Positions 17,994-26,846 of a stretch of DNA of 64,000 nt are shown here, piece by piece. Every line of letters starts with the position of its first letter. Within the stretch, counting starts at the first letter, position 1. Under the pieces are notes generated by a model. The model ran no database searches. It saw nothing but the letters and a program-made list of their open reading frames with translations, and was not told the DNA's origin. Origin of the DNA: Anaerolineae bacterium (GTDB lineage: Bacteria > Chloroflexota > Anaerolineae > Aggregatilineales > Aggregatilineaceae); contig JAOSJP010000001.1 in assembly GCA_027494015.1 (NCBI GenBank), positions 686,496 through 750,495 of the forward strand, in the 5' to 3' direction. Both the position numbers and the translations under genes were made by a program.

Positions 17994-19552
17994 GGAGCAG
18001 CCTCTTCCCGCACGATCTCAAAGAGCAGCCGGTCGTCGTTGCGCTGCGGCGTGTCCGCCCCGTAATGCCGCACCAGGCGCAAATAGGGCCGCGCGTCGGC
18101 ACCCGTGAATAGCCCGCTGAAGGGAGCCGTCCGGTTCGCGTCCAGCAGCAGATGCGTCACCCCATAGCGAGCGGCAATCTCCGGCACCACGTCGGGGTCA
18201 GAGTCGGGCACCACTACCCCCGCCAACCCTGTCTGGTAATACAGCGCCGCCGGATCGTTGACCATGAGCACCGCGCCCGCTGGCAAGTCGCGCGCGATCT
18301 CGCGGTAGAAGCGCGCGTTGTCGTTCCAGCCGCCCAGCTTGGCGCTGAGAGCGCTCAGCGTCAGCGCCAGGGCGAGGAGCACCGCGGCCCCGTTGAACAC
18401 GGCGGACGCCTCGGCAGGCCGCCAGCGCCGCCGCTGCGCGGCCCAGGCGATACCCTCGTCCAGGCCCGCCGCCGCCAGCGCCGCCCAGAAGGGCAGCAGT
18501 GCGGCGGACGAATGGAACAGCCCGCCCCGGTAGCCGGGGAAGGCGAAGACAAGGGTCATGACGAGGTGCAGGGCCGCCGCGTACAGGGCGAAGCCGCGCA
18601 CCAACGTCAGCGAGCGCCGCCGCCACCAGGCGAACAGCGCAAAGGGACCGAGGATCACCCACGTCTCGACAGCCACGAACGTGCCCAGGTTGTTGACCAG
18701 CGCCTCCAGCCGCGAGCGCAGAATCGGGCCGGCTCCCCACGCCAGGAAATCGCTGGGGGACGCGCCCGGCGGGTAGCGCACCAGCTCATCGTAGCTGCGC
18801 ATCCAGATCGTGTCCGCGCCGCCGAGCGGCAGCGGCGTGCCAAGAACGTCCAGGTTGCGCGCGAACCAGGGCAACATGACGATCCCGTAGGCCAGCAGCC
18901 CCACGCCCGCCGCGCGCAGTCCATCCACCCAGCGCCCTGGCCGCCAGAAGGCCACCGCAACCAGCACCAGGACGAGCAGCACGCCGTCCGCGCGCGTCAG
19001 GTGGGCCAGCCCGCCCAGCGCCCCGCTGATCGCGTACCAGTGCAGTTGCCGCCCCTGCGCCGCGCGGCCCAGCGCCAGCAGCGCGAGAGCACCGATGACG
19101 CCATAGAGCGCGAACGTGTCCGCCGTCACCCAGAAGGGCACGTAGAAGCCGCTGAAGACGACCAGCAGCGCGGCAACCCAGGCAGTGCGCCGCCGCACGC
19201 CGAGCCGCTCGCCCAGCCAGAATGCAATCAACACCAGCCCGGCGTAGCACAGCACGGACGGCACCTGCGCCGCACGGAAGGTCGCGCCGCCTACGACCAT
19301 ACCCGCTGCCGCAACCAACGATTCCAGCGGCATCCAGTAGGTATGGCTGGGGCCGGGCAGCCGGTCAGGAGCGTTGAAATACGTCCACAGGTACGGGTCG
19401 CTCAGGCCATGCCCCTCGGCCAGGCGCTTGGCCGCGTTGAAGTAGTAGTAGGCGTCGGTGTAACCGGGCTGCTCCAGCAGCAGCGCCAGCAAGGTTCCCC
19501 AGGCCAGGGCCAGCACGCCCAGCAGCGCATACGCCCGTCGCCCGGCGATCAT
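17990..19552 (-). CDS. GT39-like polytopic membrane glycosyltransferase
   Basis: 520 residues from ATG 19552, which overlaps the stop of the upstream gene (ATGA). After the first helix comes QPGYTDAYYYFNAAKRLAEG, where the acidic residue after the first helix matches the GT-C pattern, and PYLWTYFNAPDRLPGPSHTY follows. About 10-12 helices and a soluble C-terminal region (YREIARDLPAGAVLMVNDPA) follow. It probably moves a sugar from a lipid carrier onto a surface glycan or protein. Longer in-frame extensions upstream are antisense-like sequence over the neighbouring gene and were not used. Confidence 0.8.
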   Translation of the reverse strand: MIAGRRAYALLGVLALAWGTLLALLLEQPGYTDAYYYFNAAKRLAEGHGLSDPYLWTYFNAPDRLPGPSHTYWMPLESLVAAAGMVVGGATFRAAQVPSVLCYAGLVLIAFWLGERLGVRRRTAWVAALLVVFSGFYVPFWVTADTFALYGVIGALALLALGRAAQGRQLHWYAISGALGGLAHLTRADGVLLVLVLVAVAFWRPGRWVDGLRAAGVGLLAYGIVMLPWFARNLDVLGTPLPLGGADTIWMRSYDELVRYPPGASPSDFLAWGAGPILRSRLEALVNNLGTFVAVETWVILGPFALFAWWRRRSLTLVRGFALYAAALHLVMTLVFAFPGYRGGLFHSSAALLPFWAALAAAGLDEGIAWAAQRRRWRPAEASAVFNGAAVLLALALTLSALSAKLGGWNDNARFYREIARDLPAGAVLMVNDPAALYYQTGLAGVVVPDSDPDVVPEIAARYGVTHLLLDANRTAPFSGLFTGADARPYLRLVRHYGADTPQRNDDRLLFEIVREEAAP

Positions 19553-20769
19553 ACCGCCTCCCTGGGCAGCAGCACGGAGTCCGCCGCCCACCACTGCCGC
19601 CGGGTGAGCCACAGCAGCGCCAGCATTCCGAACGGCACTGGCAGGTACAGCGTGGGATGCTCGAAGCCATCTACGACCGTGAGCAGGAAGTGCACCCAGG
19701 GGGCAGCCAGCAGCGCCAGCAGGATCGCCGCAGCCAAGCGCGTCCCGCTCCGCTGGCGGAGCGTCAGGCCGCGCAGATAGAACAGCAGCGGAATGGTGAA
19801 CACGACGAAGTGTGGCGTTGCCGTGCGCATCGCCGACAGATGGGTGACGGTCAGCGTGAGCATCACCGTCCAGTCCAGGCGCTCGCCCCGCCCGCGCCAC
19901 AGCACCATGGCCCACGCCCAGGCCAGCAGCGCCCACAGCGCAGCGTTGGCCGCCCACTCCACCGCCGCGCCCAGCCCCAGGTAGTGGCGCGTGACGATCC
20001 ACACCGGCGCGCCCAGCGCGGTGTAGGACGGGTACTGCTCGATCTGCGCCAGCCAGTCGCCTAACCAGGTCGGCACGAGCGCGAACGACAGCCCTGCCAA
20101 CACCCCACCGGCTCCGGCGAACGCTGCCAGCAAGCGCCAGCGCCGCAGGCTCAGCCCCACCAGCAGCAGGAATGGGATCAGCAGAAAGCCCATCTGCGGC
20201 TTGATCGTCGAGAGCGCCAGCGCAGCCCCGGCCAGCGCATCGCGCCGCCGGGCGAAGGCCCACAGCGCCAGCACGTGGAGTCCGTAGACCAGCAGACCCG
20301 GCTGCCCCAGCAGCAGCCCGCGCGCCGCGTAGTAGTTGCCCAGCGTCCACAGCAGCAAGACGCCCAGCAGCCCCGGCCTGGGCCGCCAGCCATAGAGGTC
20401 AAGCAGCAGGATGGTCGCGGCAACCAGACAGGCTTCGAGGAGCACCATCCAGACCGCCGACGCCCAGGCGTAGCCGGTGAAAACCAGCGGCAGCAGGAGG
20501 AACACCGTGTAGAACGGGTAGGCGAAGTAACCGGGGTCTTCGTCGTCGGCGGCCCTCCGTCCGTAGATGCGCTGCTGGATGTTGGCGCTCGCCGCCTGGC
20601 CATAGGGGTTCAGCCCATCGCGCCAGTACGAGCGCGCCCCTTCCCAGCGCGACAGAAAATCGTTGTGCCCCGGATACGGCGCGGTCAGCACATCGTGCGT
20701 GGCGATGATGTTCCCGGCCAGCAGCAGGCCCAGCAGCGCTATGGCACCCCATACCCCCCAGCGTCTCAC
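19549..20769 (-). CDS. DUF2029/GT87-like membrane glycosyltransferase
   Basis: 406 residues from GTG 20769, chosen because GGGGGAGG lies about 10 bases upstream and the gene then starts just after the previous stop; ATG 20826 would overlap that gene by 32 bp. Features of the GT87 family are visible: HNDFLSRWEGARSYWRDGLN with the acidic loop residues, YFAYPFYTVFLLLPLVF, and ALSTIKPQMGFLLIPFLLL (the 'KPQ' motif). GT87 includes actinobacterial polyprenyl-phosphate-dependent mannosyltransferases. It has about ten membrane helices. It is coupled to the next gene by an ATGA overlap. Confidence 0.82.
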   Translation of the reverse strand: MRRWGVWGAIALLGLLLAGNIIATHDVLTAPYPGHNDFLSRWEGARSYWRDGLNPYGQAASANIQQRIYGRRAADDEDPGYFAYPFYTVFLLLPLVFTGYAWASAVWMVLLEACLVAATILLLDLYGWRPRPGLLGVLLLWTLGNYYAARGLLLGQPGLLVYGLHVLALWAFARRRDALAGAALALSTIKPQMGFLLIPFLLLVGLSLRRWRLLAAFAGAGGVLAGLSFALVPTWLGDWLAQIEQYPSYTALGAPVWIVTRHYLGLGAAVEWAANAALWALLAWAWAMVLWRGRGERLDWTVMLTLTVTHLSAMRTATPHFVVFTIPLLFYLRGLTLRQRSGTRLAAAILLALLAAPWVHFLLTVVDGFEHPTLYLPVPFGMLALLWLTRRQWWAADSVLLPREAV

Positions 20770-20794
20770 AACTGGCGAACCTCCCCCATCCCAC

Positions 20795-22393
20795 TCATGG
20801 GCACGTCGCCTCCGCCGCTTGTGCATCCGGTTCCGTGAAGGGGTAGACGAGCAGATCGTTGAAGCGCACCGTCTCCTGCTCGGCGTAATGCTGGCGCAGC
20901 CAGCGCAGCGCATCGTACCGCTCGTTCTGTGGGTCGTCGGCGACAAGCGCCGCCATCTCGTCCTCCAGCCGGTCGAAGGCCACGTACCACACACGCTCGG
21001 CGCCGCCCGCCGCCTCGGCGGCGCACTCGTCGGCCAGCAGGCCCAGGGCACGCTGCGTGGGCAGGGCCAGCGTATCCGAGCCGGAGCCAGGAATGTCGCG
21101 CACGTACCGCTGCGGCAGGTCACGCCCGTAATACACCATCGGCAGCGCGGTGATCTTGTTGCCGTGCAGCACCACATCGCCTTCGGCAGCCACTCCCTCC
21201 AGGTAGCGCGCTGCCCGGTCGAACGGCGGGTTGGGGAACGTGTCCCAGGTATAGTGCGTCACCAGTCCGAACACCGCCACAACGGCCCACGCCCCGGCGA
21301 CGACCGCCACAATCGGGCGCGGCATTCCCCCTCGCGCGAAGAGCCAGCCCATGCCCACGTAGAACATCAGCGCAGATGGCAGCAGCGCGCGCGGCAGGAA
21401 GACCGGCTGCAACACGTAGGACGCACCCCACATGAGCAGCATGGGGGCCAGCGCCAGCCAGAGCGTCCAGCCGAGCGCCGTCCGCTCGCGGCTCCCCGCC
21501 GGGAGCAACCGCCGCGCTGCCCATGCCCGGTATAGCAATAGCACCACCAGCACCGCCGCCAGCAGAAAGGTCGGCAGCCACCACGCGGCGGAGAAGTCAA
21601 GGTTGACCGAGACAAACGAGCGCAGCGCCAGCCACAGGTGCAGCACATTGGGCCGGTCTACCCAATACTGGCGCAGCTTGCCCATCTGCTCCGGCAGGTT
21701 GACCATCCAGGGCAGATACACGGCAAGGGCCACGCCTGCGCCGCCAGCAGTGAAGGCCAGGCGGCGTCCATCGCGGAACAACACCGGCAGCAGCCCCAGC
21801 GCCAGCAGATACAGCGCCGCCAGTTGCTGCACGTACATGCTGATCCCCGCCAATATCCCGAACGCGATCCACCACGCCGGCCGCCGCCCCTGCCACGCCC
21901 GCCAGTAGGCCCAGGTGGTCAGCAGCAGCGCCAGGCCCAGCAGCGCGTACATGCGCGCTTCCTGCGAATACTGCACGTGAAACGGCGCGACCGCCGCGAT
22001 CAGCGCCGCGGCCCGCCCCGCGCGCTCGCCGAACCAGTCGCGGGCCAGCCCGTAGACCACGGCGACGCTCAGCACGCCCACCAGGGCGCTGTACAGGCGC
22101 ACCGCCGCCGCTGACTGCCCGCAGATGCGCATCCAGCCGTGCAGGGTAGCATAATACAGCAGGGGGTGCACATCGGCGGCGCTGCCGTCCACCTGCTCCA
22201 GCGTCCCGGCGCGCATCGCGTCCAGCCCCTGCTCGGCGAAGAGCACGGCGAACGCCTCGTCATACCACAGCGTTCGCCCGCCGAGGTTGACCAACCGCAG
22301 CCCCAGCGCGACCAGCAGCAGCAAGCCCAGCGCCATCCATCGCCGCGCCATCGGTCGGCGCGGGTGTTCGCTGGTCCGCAACGTAGTACTCAT
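20795..22393 (-). CDS. GT39 (PMT-like) membrane glycosyltransferase
   Basis: 532 residues. A first helix (MALGLLLLVALGLRLVNLGG) is followed by RTLWYDEAFAVLFA, the conserved 'DE' of the GT39/ArnT catalytic loop, and by DVHPLLYYATLHGWMRI, the 'HPPLYY'-type motif of bacterial members. 'FHVQYSQEARMYALLGLALL' is the next family signature. About 12 helices, then a soluble tail. Enzymes of this group use polyprenyl-phosphate sugars at the outer membrane face. The gene follows the neighbour at 22396 by only 2 bp and so shares its transcript. Confidence 0.88.
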   Translation of the reverse strand: MSTTLRTSEHPRRPMARRWMALGLLLLVALGLRLVNLGGRTLWYDEAFAVLFAEQGLDAMRAGTLEQVDGSAADVHPLLYYATLHGWMRICGQSAAAVRLYSALVGVLSVAVVYGLARDWFGERAGRAAALIAAVAPFHVQYSQEARMYALLGLALLLTTWAYWRAWQGRRPAWWIAFGILAGISMYVQQLAALYLLALGLLPVLFRDGRRLAFTAGGAGVALAVYLPWMVNLPEQMGKLRQYWVDRPNVLHLWLALRSFVSVNLDFSAAWWLPTFLLAAVLVVLLLYRAWAARRLLPAGSRERTALGWTLWLALAPMLLMWGASYVLQPVFLPRALLPSALMFYVGMGWLFARGGMPRPIVAVVAGAWAVVAVFGLVTHYTWDTFPNPPFDRAARYLEGVAAEGDVVLHGNKITALPMVYYGRDLPQRYVRDIPGSGSDTLALPTQRALGLLADECAAEAAGGAERVWYVAFDRLEDEMAALVADDPQNERYDALRWLRQHYAEQETVRFNDLLVYPFTEPDAQAAEATCP

Positions 22394-22395
22394 GA

Positions 22396-23901
22396 TCAGC
22401 CGTTGGCAGGCAGTCGCTCGAACAGCGCCGAGCGGTTGTCGTCAAAACGCAGCTCGCGCCAGCGCTCGGGCATGGCCCGCAGCGCGCCCGCCAGCGCGCT
22501 CTGCGCCTCAATCGCCACCCGGTCAATCTCCTGCTGCTCCAGTGCCGCCTCCCACCCCTCGCGCAGCAGCAGCACGTCCAGGTATTGGCGCAGGAATTCG
22601 TCGTTGTAGAGGTCAGTGCGCCCGTCCACATAGACCGGCACATGTGGCGCGGCGAAGATCAGATACCCGCCCCAGTTGTAGCTGTTGAACAGGTGCTCAC
22701 CGGGGTGAGTCTGCTCCAGGTAGGCGGCCAGCTCCACCGGAAACAGCTCCGTCTGCGCCTCGCGCATGGTCTCGCGGCTGAGAACAGCGCCCACTTTCGC
22801 CAGCGCGCCAACGGCCACCAGCCCCAGCAGCAGCCAGTTGGCGGCCAGCAGCGGCCCGCCGACCCGGCGGCGTGGCCGGATCTGCCAGCCGCGCTCGGTC
22901 AGCCAGGCGTCGAGGTGCCGCGTCAGCACCGGCGTGGCGACCAGGGCGAAGACCGCGATGTTGCGCCCGGCCAGCAGCGCCATCGCCGCCGTGCCCGCCA
23001 CCAGCACGAGATCCGTCCAGTCGGCGCGCCGCCCGCTGATGCCAAAGACGGCGATGATCCCCAACAGCAGCAGCAGAAACGGCCAGGTCTGCGGCTGGTG
23101 GAAGTCCGGCGTTGCCCACTCCTGGATGAAGTCCTGCAGCGCGCCGATCCCAACGGTGTCGAACGGGTAGGCCAGCATCCGCAGGCCGTAGGGATTGACC
23201 GCCACCAGCGGGATTGAGAGCGCCGTCACGCCCACCAGCTTGCGCAGCCGCGCCCCGCGCACCACGGTCGGGCGCGTGTCGCCGAACAGACTGCCCAACA
23301 CCTCGCCGGCAATCGTCCCCAACAGCACGATGAAGGCGATGGCGAAGCCGCCATGCAGGTTCACCCACAGGACAATCAGCGGAGGGATGAGCCACAGCCG
23401 GTCTATCTGACGGCGCTTGTACAGATACAGCAGATAGAGCACCGCCGCGCCCAATGCGAAGGAGAACATCTGCGGGCGCGGCGACCAGAAGACAGCCGCC
23501 GTCGCGCCGCCCAGCACGACAGCGAAGGCGCGCACGTAGGCGTTGCCCTCACACGCTGCGTAGACCAGGGCCATGCCGCCCGTAGCCAGCAGCGCCGTGA
23601 TCAGCGCCAGCCCGATGTTGCCGGAGTCGCCAGGGGACACGCCGCCGCCGAAGAGCTTGTAGGCACCGTATAGCACAAGCTGCGCGCCCCAGCTATGGTT
23701 GATCCAGGGGGCGTTTAGCCGCGTGTGAGAGAACAGATCGTGGCGCAGAACGGCGCGCTGCTCCACCATGATCTCGCCGCTGCGCAAGTGCCACCAGGTA
23801 TCAGTGTCGGTCGGCACGCGCACGGCCATGGCGAATAGTAGCATAAAGAGCACCGCCGCCATCAGCCGCTCAGTGGTGAGCCGCCGGAATCCGCTCATCA
23901 T
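22396..23901 (-). CDS. Polytopic membrane protein, GT-C-like, first gene of the glycosylation set
   Basis: 501 residues, about 11 helices. Directly after helix one comes RVPTDTDTWWHLRSGEIMVE, followed by LRHDLFSHTRLNAPWINHSW: acidic and His residues sit where GT-C folds keep catalytic groups, and 'DTWWHL' recurs in a broad family of bacterial membrane proteins of unknown function. The soluble C-terminal domain has HLFNSYNWGGYLIFAAPHVP and VYVDGRTDLYNDEFL. ATGATG at 23901/23898 offers two starts behind a weak site. It shares the operon with four other GT-C-like genes. I infer glycan transfer or polymerisation but see no proof. Confidence 0.68.
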   Translation of the reverse strand: MMSGFRRLTTERLMAAVLFMLLFAMAVRVPTDTDTWWHLRSGEIMVEQRAVLRHDLFSHTRLNAPWINHSWGAQLVLYGAYKLFGGGVSPGDSGNIGLALITALLATGGMALVYAACEGNAYVRAFAVVLGGATAAVFWSPRPQMFSFALGAAVLYLLYLYKRRQIDRLWLIPPLIVLWVNLHGGFAIAFIVLLGTIAGEVLGSLFGDTRPTVVRGARLRKLVGVTALSIPLVAVNPYGLRMLAYPFDTVGIGALQDFIQEWATPDFHQPQTWPFLLLLLGIIAVFGISGRRADWTDLVLVAGTAAMALLAGRNIAVFALVATPVLTRHLDAWLTERGWQIRPRRRVGGPLLAANWLLLGLVAVGALAKVGAVLSRETMREAQTELFPVELAAYLEQTHPGEHLFNSYNWGGYLIFAAPHVPVYVDGRTDLYNDEFLRQYLDVLLLREGWEAALEQQEIDRVAIEAQSALAGALRAMPERWRELRFDDNRSALFERLPANG

Positions 23902-24013
23902 CCCCCCCTGTCGCCACCGCCGGCACCCGCCGTCAAACGCTCAGCGCGGAGCGTTCGCAGATCGCGCGCAGAACCAGGGGCACAGAGACAGCGCCCCCCT
24001 CCTCCGCCCTCTG

Positions 24014-25045
24014 TCATCCAGCCGCCTGACGGTAACGGTCAACAATCGTCGGAATCAGGTAGTCGTTGAAGGCGCGCCCGGCATCATAGTCGGGCGTCCA
24101 GTGCCAATCGCGCCGCGCTGCACTGTCGTCCACCTCGGTGGGCCAGCTATCCACGATGGACTGGCGGGCGTCCGATGGCTCGAATGCGATCTCCGCCCCA
24201 GGAAAAGCCGCTTTCACCATCTGCGCGAATTGGCCCGCCGAACGGCTGAAGCTGGTCACGTTGTAGACGAGCTGAGTCAGCGCCTCGCGTGGCGCATCGG
24301 CCAGCGAGCGCAGCGCCTTTATTGCATCCGGCATAACCATGAAGGGGATCGTCGTATCTTCGCGCACGAACGAGGCATAGGGTTTGCCCTGCGCTGCGGC
24401 GTGCAGCATTTCCGGGGCGTAGTCGCTCGTCCCGCCGGTGGGCACCGTCAGCGCGCTGATCAACCCCGGAAAGCGGACGCAGCGGAAATCCACGCCTACC
24501 GACCGCTGCACCGACAACTGCCGATAATGGCGCGCATAGTAACGACCCAGGTGCTCGCAGTACAGCTTGTTGCAGCCGTACATGGTGATCGGGTTGAGAT
24601 ACTGCCCTTCCTGCACCGCGCCAGCGGCCTGCTTGACGGTCAGACTCGGCATTCCGTAAGCAGCAATCGAGCTGGCGTAGATGAACTTGGCGGGCTGACC
24701 GCGCGCCTGCCCCTGGTCAACGGCCAGTTTGAGCAGGTTCACCGTCCCCTGGACGTTTACCCGGTGCGCGTTTTCCGGGTTGAACTCCGAGCTTGTCGAG
24801 AGCAGCGCGGCCAGGTGAATGATCGTGTCTATTTCGTACTCGGTAGACAGCGTCTCCAGCAGCTTGCTGTCGAGAATGTCGCCCACGATGATCCGGCTCA
24901 CGGCGGGGCGCAGCGCGTGCTCCAGCTTCCTGATGTCCAGCACGACGATCGGCAGATGGTCGGCTCGCTGGCTAAGCTGCTGAATGAGGCCATGACCGAC
25001 CTCGCCATCCGCCCCGGTGATCAGCATGATCTTTCTGCGAATCAA
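24014..25045 (-). CDS. NAD-dependent epimerase/dehydratase (extended SDR; Tdh-like)
   Basis: 343 residues from TTG 25045, placed behind AGGAAGGAAAAGACC; ATG 25027 would drop six residues just before the Rossmann fold. It has the NAD-binding motif MLITGADGEVGHGLIQ, the acidic strand-2 end VVLDIRK, IIHLAALLST, and the catalytic Ser region YASSIAAYG with YGCNK as the Tyr-x3-Lys pair. 'GVDFRCVRFPGLIS' and the C-terminal HWTPDYDAGRAFNDYL resemble the UDP-galactose-epimerase-like L-threonine 3-dehydrogenases. Sugar-nucleotide epimerisation is the other possibility. The nearby glycosyltransferases and ugd would fit that. Confidence 0.82.
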   Translation of the reverse strand: MIRRKIMLITGADGEVGHGLIQQLSQRADHLPIVVLDIRKLEHALRPAVSRIIVGDILDSKLLETLSTEYEIDTIIHLAALLSTSSEFNPENAHRVNVQGTVNLLKLAVDQGQARGQPAKFIYASSIAAYGMPSLTVKQAAGAVQEGQYLNPITMYGCNKLYCEHLGRYYARHYRQLSVQRSVGVDFRCVRFPGLISALTVPTGGTSDYAPEMLHAAAQGKPYASFVREDTTIPFMVMPDAIKALRSLADAPREALTQLVYNVTSFSRSAGQFAQMVKAAFPGAEIAFEPSDARQSIVDSWPTEVDDSAARRDWHWTPDYDAGRAFNDYLIPTIVDRYRQAAG

Positions 25046-25142
25046 GGTCTTTTCCTTCCTTCCTAAACGCCACCCAAAGAACATTCAGCCGAGGCTGGAC
25101 GCGCCGTGAACATGATGGTATGTGATGGCCCGCCCCCCGGCT

Positions 25143-25532
25143 CTACGGCGATTTACCTCCCGTGGCATCTCGCCCCCAGGCGACCACGAAGGCCATCGCA
25201 TGCTCGCGGGTATGGCTCAGACTGACCTGCCACGTCTCAAGGCCCAGGTCTGCCGCGCGAGCCGCCGCCGCCCCGTGCAGGCGCAGGTGAGGCTGACCGC
25301 CGTCGTCCGAGTCTACTTCAATGTCCAGCCAGCGCACCAGGCCGATGCCGGTGCCGAGCGCCTTCGCCACCGCTTCTTTCGCGGCGAAGCGGGCGGCCAG
25401 CCGTGCCGCGTTGTCACCACACTGGGCACGCTCGGCAGCGGTGAAGAATCGGGCGAAGAAACGCTCGCCGTGCCGCTCAATCGCCTGGCGAATACGCGCC
25501 ACTTCGATCAGGTCTACGCCGATGCGCAGCAT
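25143..25532 (-). CDS. acpS: Holo-[acyl-carrier-protein] synthase
   Basis: 129 residues. It transfers 4'-phosphopantetheine from CoA to acyl carrier protein, a magnesium-dependent reaction. The start motif MLRIGVDLIEVARI holds the metal-binding Asp, FFTAAERAQC follows, and RLAARFAAKEAVAKALGTG carries the second acidic ligand and lysine. The C-terminal VSLSHTREHAMAFVVAW is also standard. ATG 25532 lies behind AAGGGGCGG; longer forms have no support. Family length is about 120-130, so the gene is complete. It lies 34 bp after the M16 peptidase gene. Confidence 0.96.
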   Translation of the reverse strand: MLRIGVDLIEVARIRQAIERHGERFFARFFTAAERAQCGDNAARLAARFAAKEAVAKALGTGIGLVRWLDIEVDSDDGGQPHLRLHGAAAARAADLGLETWQVSLSHTREHAMAFVVAWGRDATGGKSP

Positions 25533-25566
25533 GATGTGCCGCCCCTTGTGCTGCCGTACCGCGCGG

Positions 25567-26846
25567 CTACTGCGCCGCGCCACGATCCGGCCCAGCCACT
25601 GCCAGAGCGAAGGCCTCTGGATCGAGGTAGCGCCGCGCAGCCGCCAGCACCTGGTCTGCTGTGATCGCCTCGATCTCCGGCGCGTAGCGCAGCAGGTAGT
25701 CCAGGCCGAGTCCGTAAAGCTCCATGCTCAGGATAGAACCGGCCACGCCTTCGCTCGACTCAAGCTGAAGGGGCAGCCGACCGATGAAGTTCGCCTTGCT
25801 GTCGGCCAGTTCACCTTCCGTGACCGGCTCCTGTGTGATGCGGCGCAGCTCGGCCACGACCGCCTGCACAGCCTCTTCGACATTGGCCGGGTTGACGCCG
25901 GCGATGACCCGCCAGGGTCCCGGCCCCGGCCCGCCATCCAGACGGCTGAAGCTGTAGTAGGCCAGGCCGAGCTTCTCGCGCACGTGCGCGCCAATGCGCC
26001 CATACATGCCGAAAACGCCGAGGATGTGGTTCGCCATGTTCGCCGCCTGCCAGTCTTCGGCAAAGCGCGATGGCCCGCTTGCGCCGAGCACGACGTCTGT
26101 CTGGCTCTTTCCGGGCAAAGCCGCCTCGCGCCGCACAATACCTCCCAACAGCGGGACCGGAGGTAGTTCCTGCGCAAGTCGCTGGGCAGGGTTGGCCCAG
26201 TCGCCAAAGTGCCGCTCGACGAGCCGGCAGACCACCTCCGCCTGAACGGCGCCTACCACCGCAACGATCATGCCGCGCGGGCCGAAGCATTGCCGGTGGA
26301 AGTCCACCAGATGGTCGCGGGTGATCCCTGTCACGGACTCCAGCGTCCCATCCGGGGGCGGTGGTACGGGTGCGCTTCGCCGTACACCAGTTCGCGGAAC
26401 ATGCGCCCCGCCACATAGCGCGTGTCCTGCTCGTGAATCTTGAGCGCGGTCACGACTTGCCCGCGCAGCCGCTCGATCTGCTCGTCGGGGAACGAAGGGC
26501 GGCGCACAGCGTCGGCCAGCAATTCGGCCAGCAATGGCAGGTCTTCGGCCAGGCTCCTGCCGCTGAAGCCCGTGTGGTGCAGCCCGGCGCTGAGTCCCAG
26601 GGCCGCGCCGCTGCCTTCCAGCAACTCGTGAATGGTCTGGAAGTCGCGCGTCGCGGTACCACGCAGGAGCATCGTCGTCGCGAACGACGCCAGACCCTCC
26701 TGCCCCGGCCCGTCGTCCAGGCTGCCGGTGTCGAGCGCTCCCTGGACGACGACGGAGGCCACCTCCGGGTTCTCGCGCACCAGAATCACGATGCCGTTAG
26801 GCAGCACATGCCGCGCAATGTCGTGCGGACCTGGAAGCGCCGTCAT
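25567..26846 (-). CDS. M16-family peptidase-like protein lacking the zinc site, frameshifted
   Basis: At repaired length, 426 residues. The N-terminal M16 half (HVLPNGIVILVRENPEVASV) has LDDGPGQEGLASFATTMLLR where the active partner has HxxEH, so it lacks zinc ligands and is the non-catalytic half of a heterodimer (compare bacterial M16 pairs such as Sphingomonas SPH2682/2681). The frame breaks at a G run (26354-26358): the upstream part ends HPYHRP, the downstream frame continues PDGTLESVTGITRDHLVDFH. One missing base restores the canonical 'HPYxxPxxGxxESVxxIT' segment. The C-terminal GLAYYSFSRLDGGPGPGPW is typical of M16. Start ATGA-overlaps the active subunit gene. Confidence 0.85.

Noticed and set aside
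20769..21177. Longer N-terminus for the GT87-like protein
   Set aside because: The extension lies over the preceding glycosyltransferase gene in another frame and reads as Arg/Cys/Thr-rich noise.
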